Assembly: GCF_035989305.1 (NCBI RefSeq)
Contig: NZ_CP108514.1
Location: 1,116,001-1,180,000, forward strand
Length of the DNA stretch: 64,000 nucleotides
Source: Streptomyces sp. NBC_01233
GTDB taxonomy: Bacteria; Actinomycetota; Actinomycetes; Streptomycetales; Streptomycetaceae
Reading direction: 5' to 3'
The translations under genes were made by a program, and so were the position numbers. Below, piece after piece: positions 63,519-64,000 of this stretch (its first letter is position 1; every line of letters starts with the position of its first letter). The notes under the pieces are model-generated. The model had not been told where the DNA came from, did no database searches, and was given only the letters and a program-made list of their open reading frames with translations.

Positions 63519-64000
63519 ATGTTCTTTGCCGATCGAACGGCGGCCGGAAGACAGCTGGCCGGTGAGGTGTCCCGGCTCGGCCTGGCCGAGCCGGTGGTAC
63601 TCGGGCTCCCCCGCGGCGGCGTGCCCGTGGCCGCGGAGGTGGCACGCGTCCTGGGCGCGCCGCTGGACGTGATCGTGGTCCGCAAACTCGGGGTGCCCTT
63701 CCAGCCCGAGGTGGCGTTCGGTGCCATCGGCGAGGGCGGCGTACGACTGATCAACGAGGCGACGGTCCGTGCCGCCGGCCTGGGCGAACGGGACTGCGCC
63801 AGGGTGGAGGAAGCCGAACGGGCAGAACTTCAGCGGCGTCTGACGCGCTACCGGCACGGTCGGGAGCGCACCGCGCTCACCGGACGCACGGTGGTCGTCG
63901 TGGACGACGGAATCGCCACCGGATCGACCGCGTCCGTGGCGTGCGAGGTGGCGCGGGAGCACGGAGCGGCGCAAGTGGTCCTGGCCGTCCCCGTGGCGGC
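63519..64000 (+). CDS. phosphoribosyltransferase-domain protein (3' end beyond window)
   Basis: The first 160 residues of a PRTase-fold protein. It begins MFFADRTAAGRQLAGEVSRL and has VVLGLPRGGVPVAAEVARVL and the PRPP-binding loop VVVVDDGIATGSTASVACE. Homologues such as Rv0571c and Rv2030c carry a hydrolase or esterase domain after this, and a broken hydrolase half of that kind lies at 43480-43803. ATG at 63519 has a perfect AAGGAGG upstream. Confidence 0.93.
   Translation, partial: MFFADRTAAGRQLAGEVSRLGLAEPVVLGLPRGGVPVAAEVARVLGAPLDVIVVRKLGVPFQPEVAFGAIGEGGVRLINEATVRAAGLGERDCARVEEAERAELQRRLTRYRHGRERTALTGRTVVVVDDGIATGSTASVACEVAREHGAAQVVLAVPVA

Overview
The window is a piece of a Streptomyces (or very close actinomycete) chromosome. 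The DNA is about 70% GC with strong third-position GC, GTG starts are common, and the gene content is typically streptomycete: lutABC, monomeric isocitrate dehydrogenase, a GH46 chitosanase, germacradienol/geosmin-type and 2-methylisoborneol-type terpene synthase sequences, and a family 2B encapsulin.

First part (1-33.3 kb): mostly ordinary chromosome. It holds a methyltransferase remnant, a tRNA-Pro(GGG), lutABC plus a VOC gene back-to-back with cobF, a class V aminotransferase and a secreted GH71-like hydrolase. Next is a wrecked terpene zone: encapsulin and 2-MIB-synthase-like fragments fused head to head, and an N-terminally deleted, frameshifted geosmin synthase. Then come icd, a DUF805 protein, chitosanase with a palindromic operator, CorA, an argP/lysG-lysE pair, a double Nudix protein, an MFS exporter, a 481-residue GAPDH and a phospholipase D. 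At 27.8-31.3 kb lies the most original locus. It has a 29-residue peptide gene with a perfect Shine-Dalgarno and its own terminator/attenuator, a PaaK-like adenylate-forming enzyme, and a polytopic membrane protein carrying presenilin-like YD and GxGD motifs. A divergent IclR regulator sits across a promoter region with two palindromes.

Second part (33.5-64 kb): a stress or dormancy island. It encodes two site-2-protease/CBS proteins, Hsp20, a universal stress protein, at least four free-standing CBS proteins, PfkB, a flavodoxin, an Rv1733c-like membrane protein, a GAF-PP2C phosphatase and a phosphoribosyltransferase. This set closely matches the M. tuberculosis DosR regulon by family. Inside it sit a complete nine-gene V/A-type ATPase operon (44.2-51.9 kb, translationally coupled throughout) and, directly downstream, a pspA-pspAA-htpX-pspAB membrane-stress module. 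The island is littered with broken genes (NDH-2, Crp-like, CBS, Hsp20, dienelactone hydrolase, beta-CASP nuclease, integrase, IS3 and ISL3 transposases), so it has been assembled and eroded repeatedly. Its two ends look like inverted copies of an S2P-CBM48 gene block.

How the genes may work together (inference): the island combines ion-motive-force maintenance (V-ATPase, PspA module), adenylate sensing (CBS), protein protection (Hsp20, Usp, HtpX, S2P) and low-energy carbon metabolism (PfkB, CBM48). That fits survival under hypoxia or starvation. No regulator of the DosR/DevR type is inside the window.
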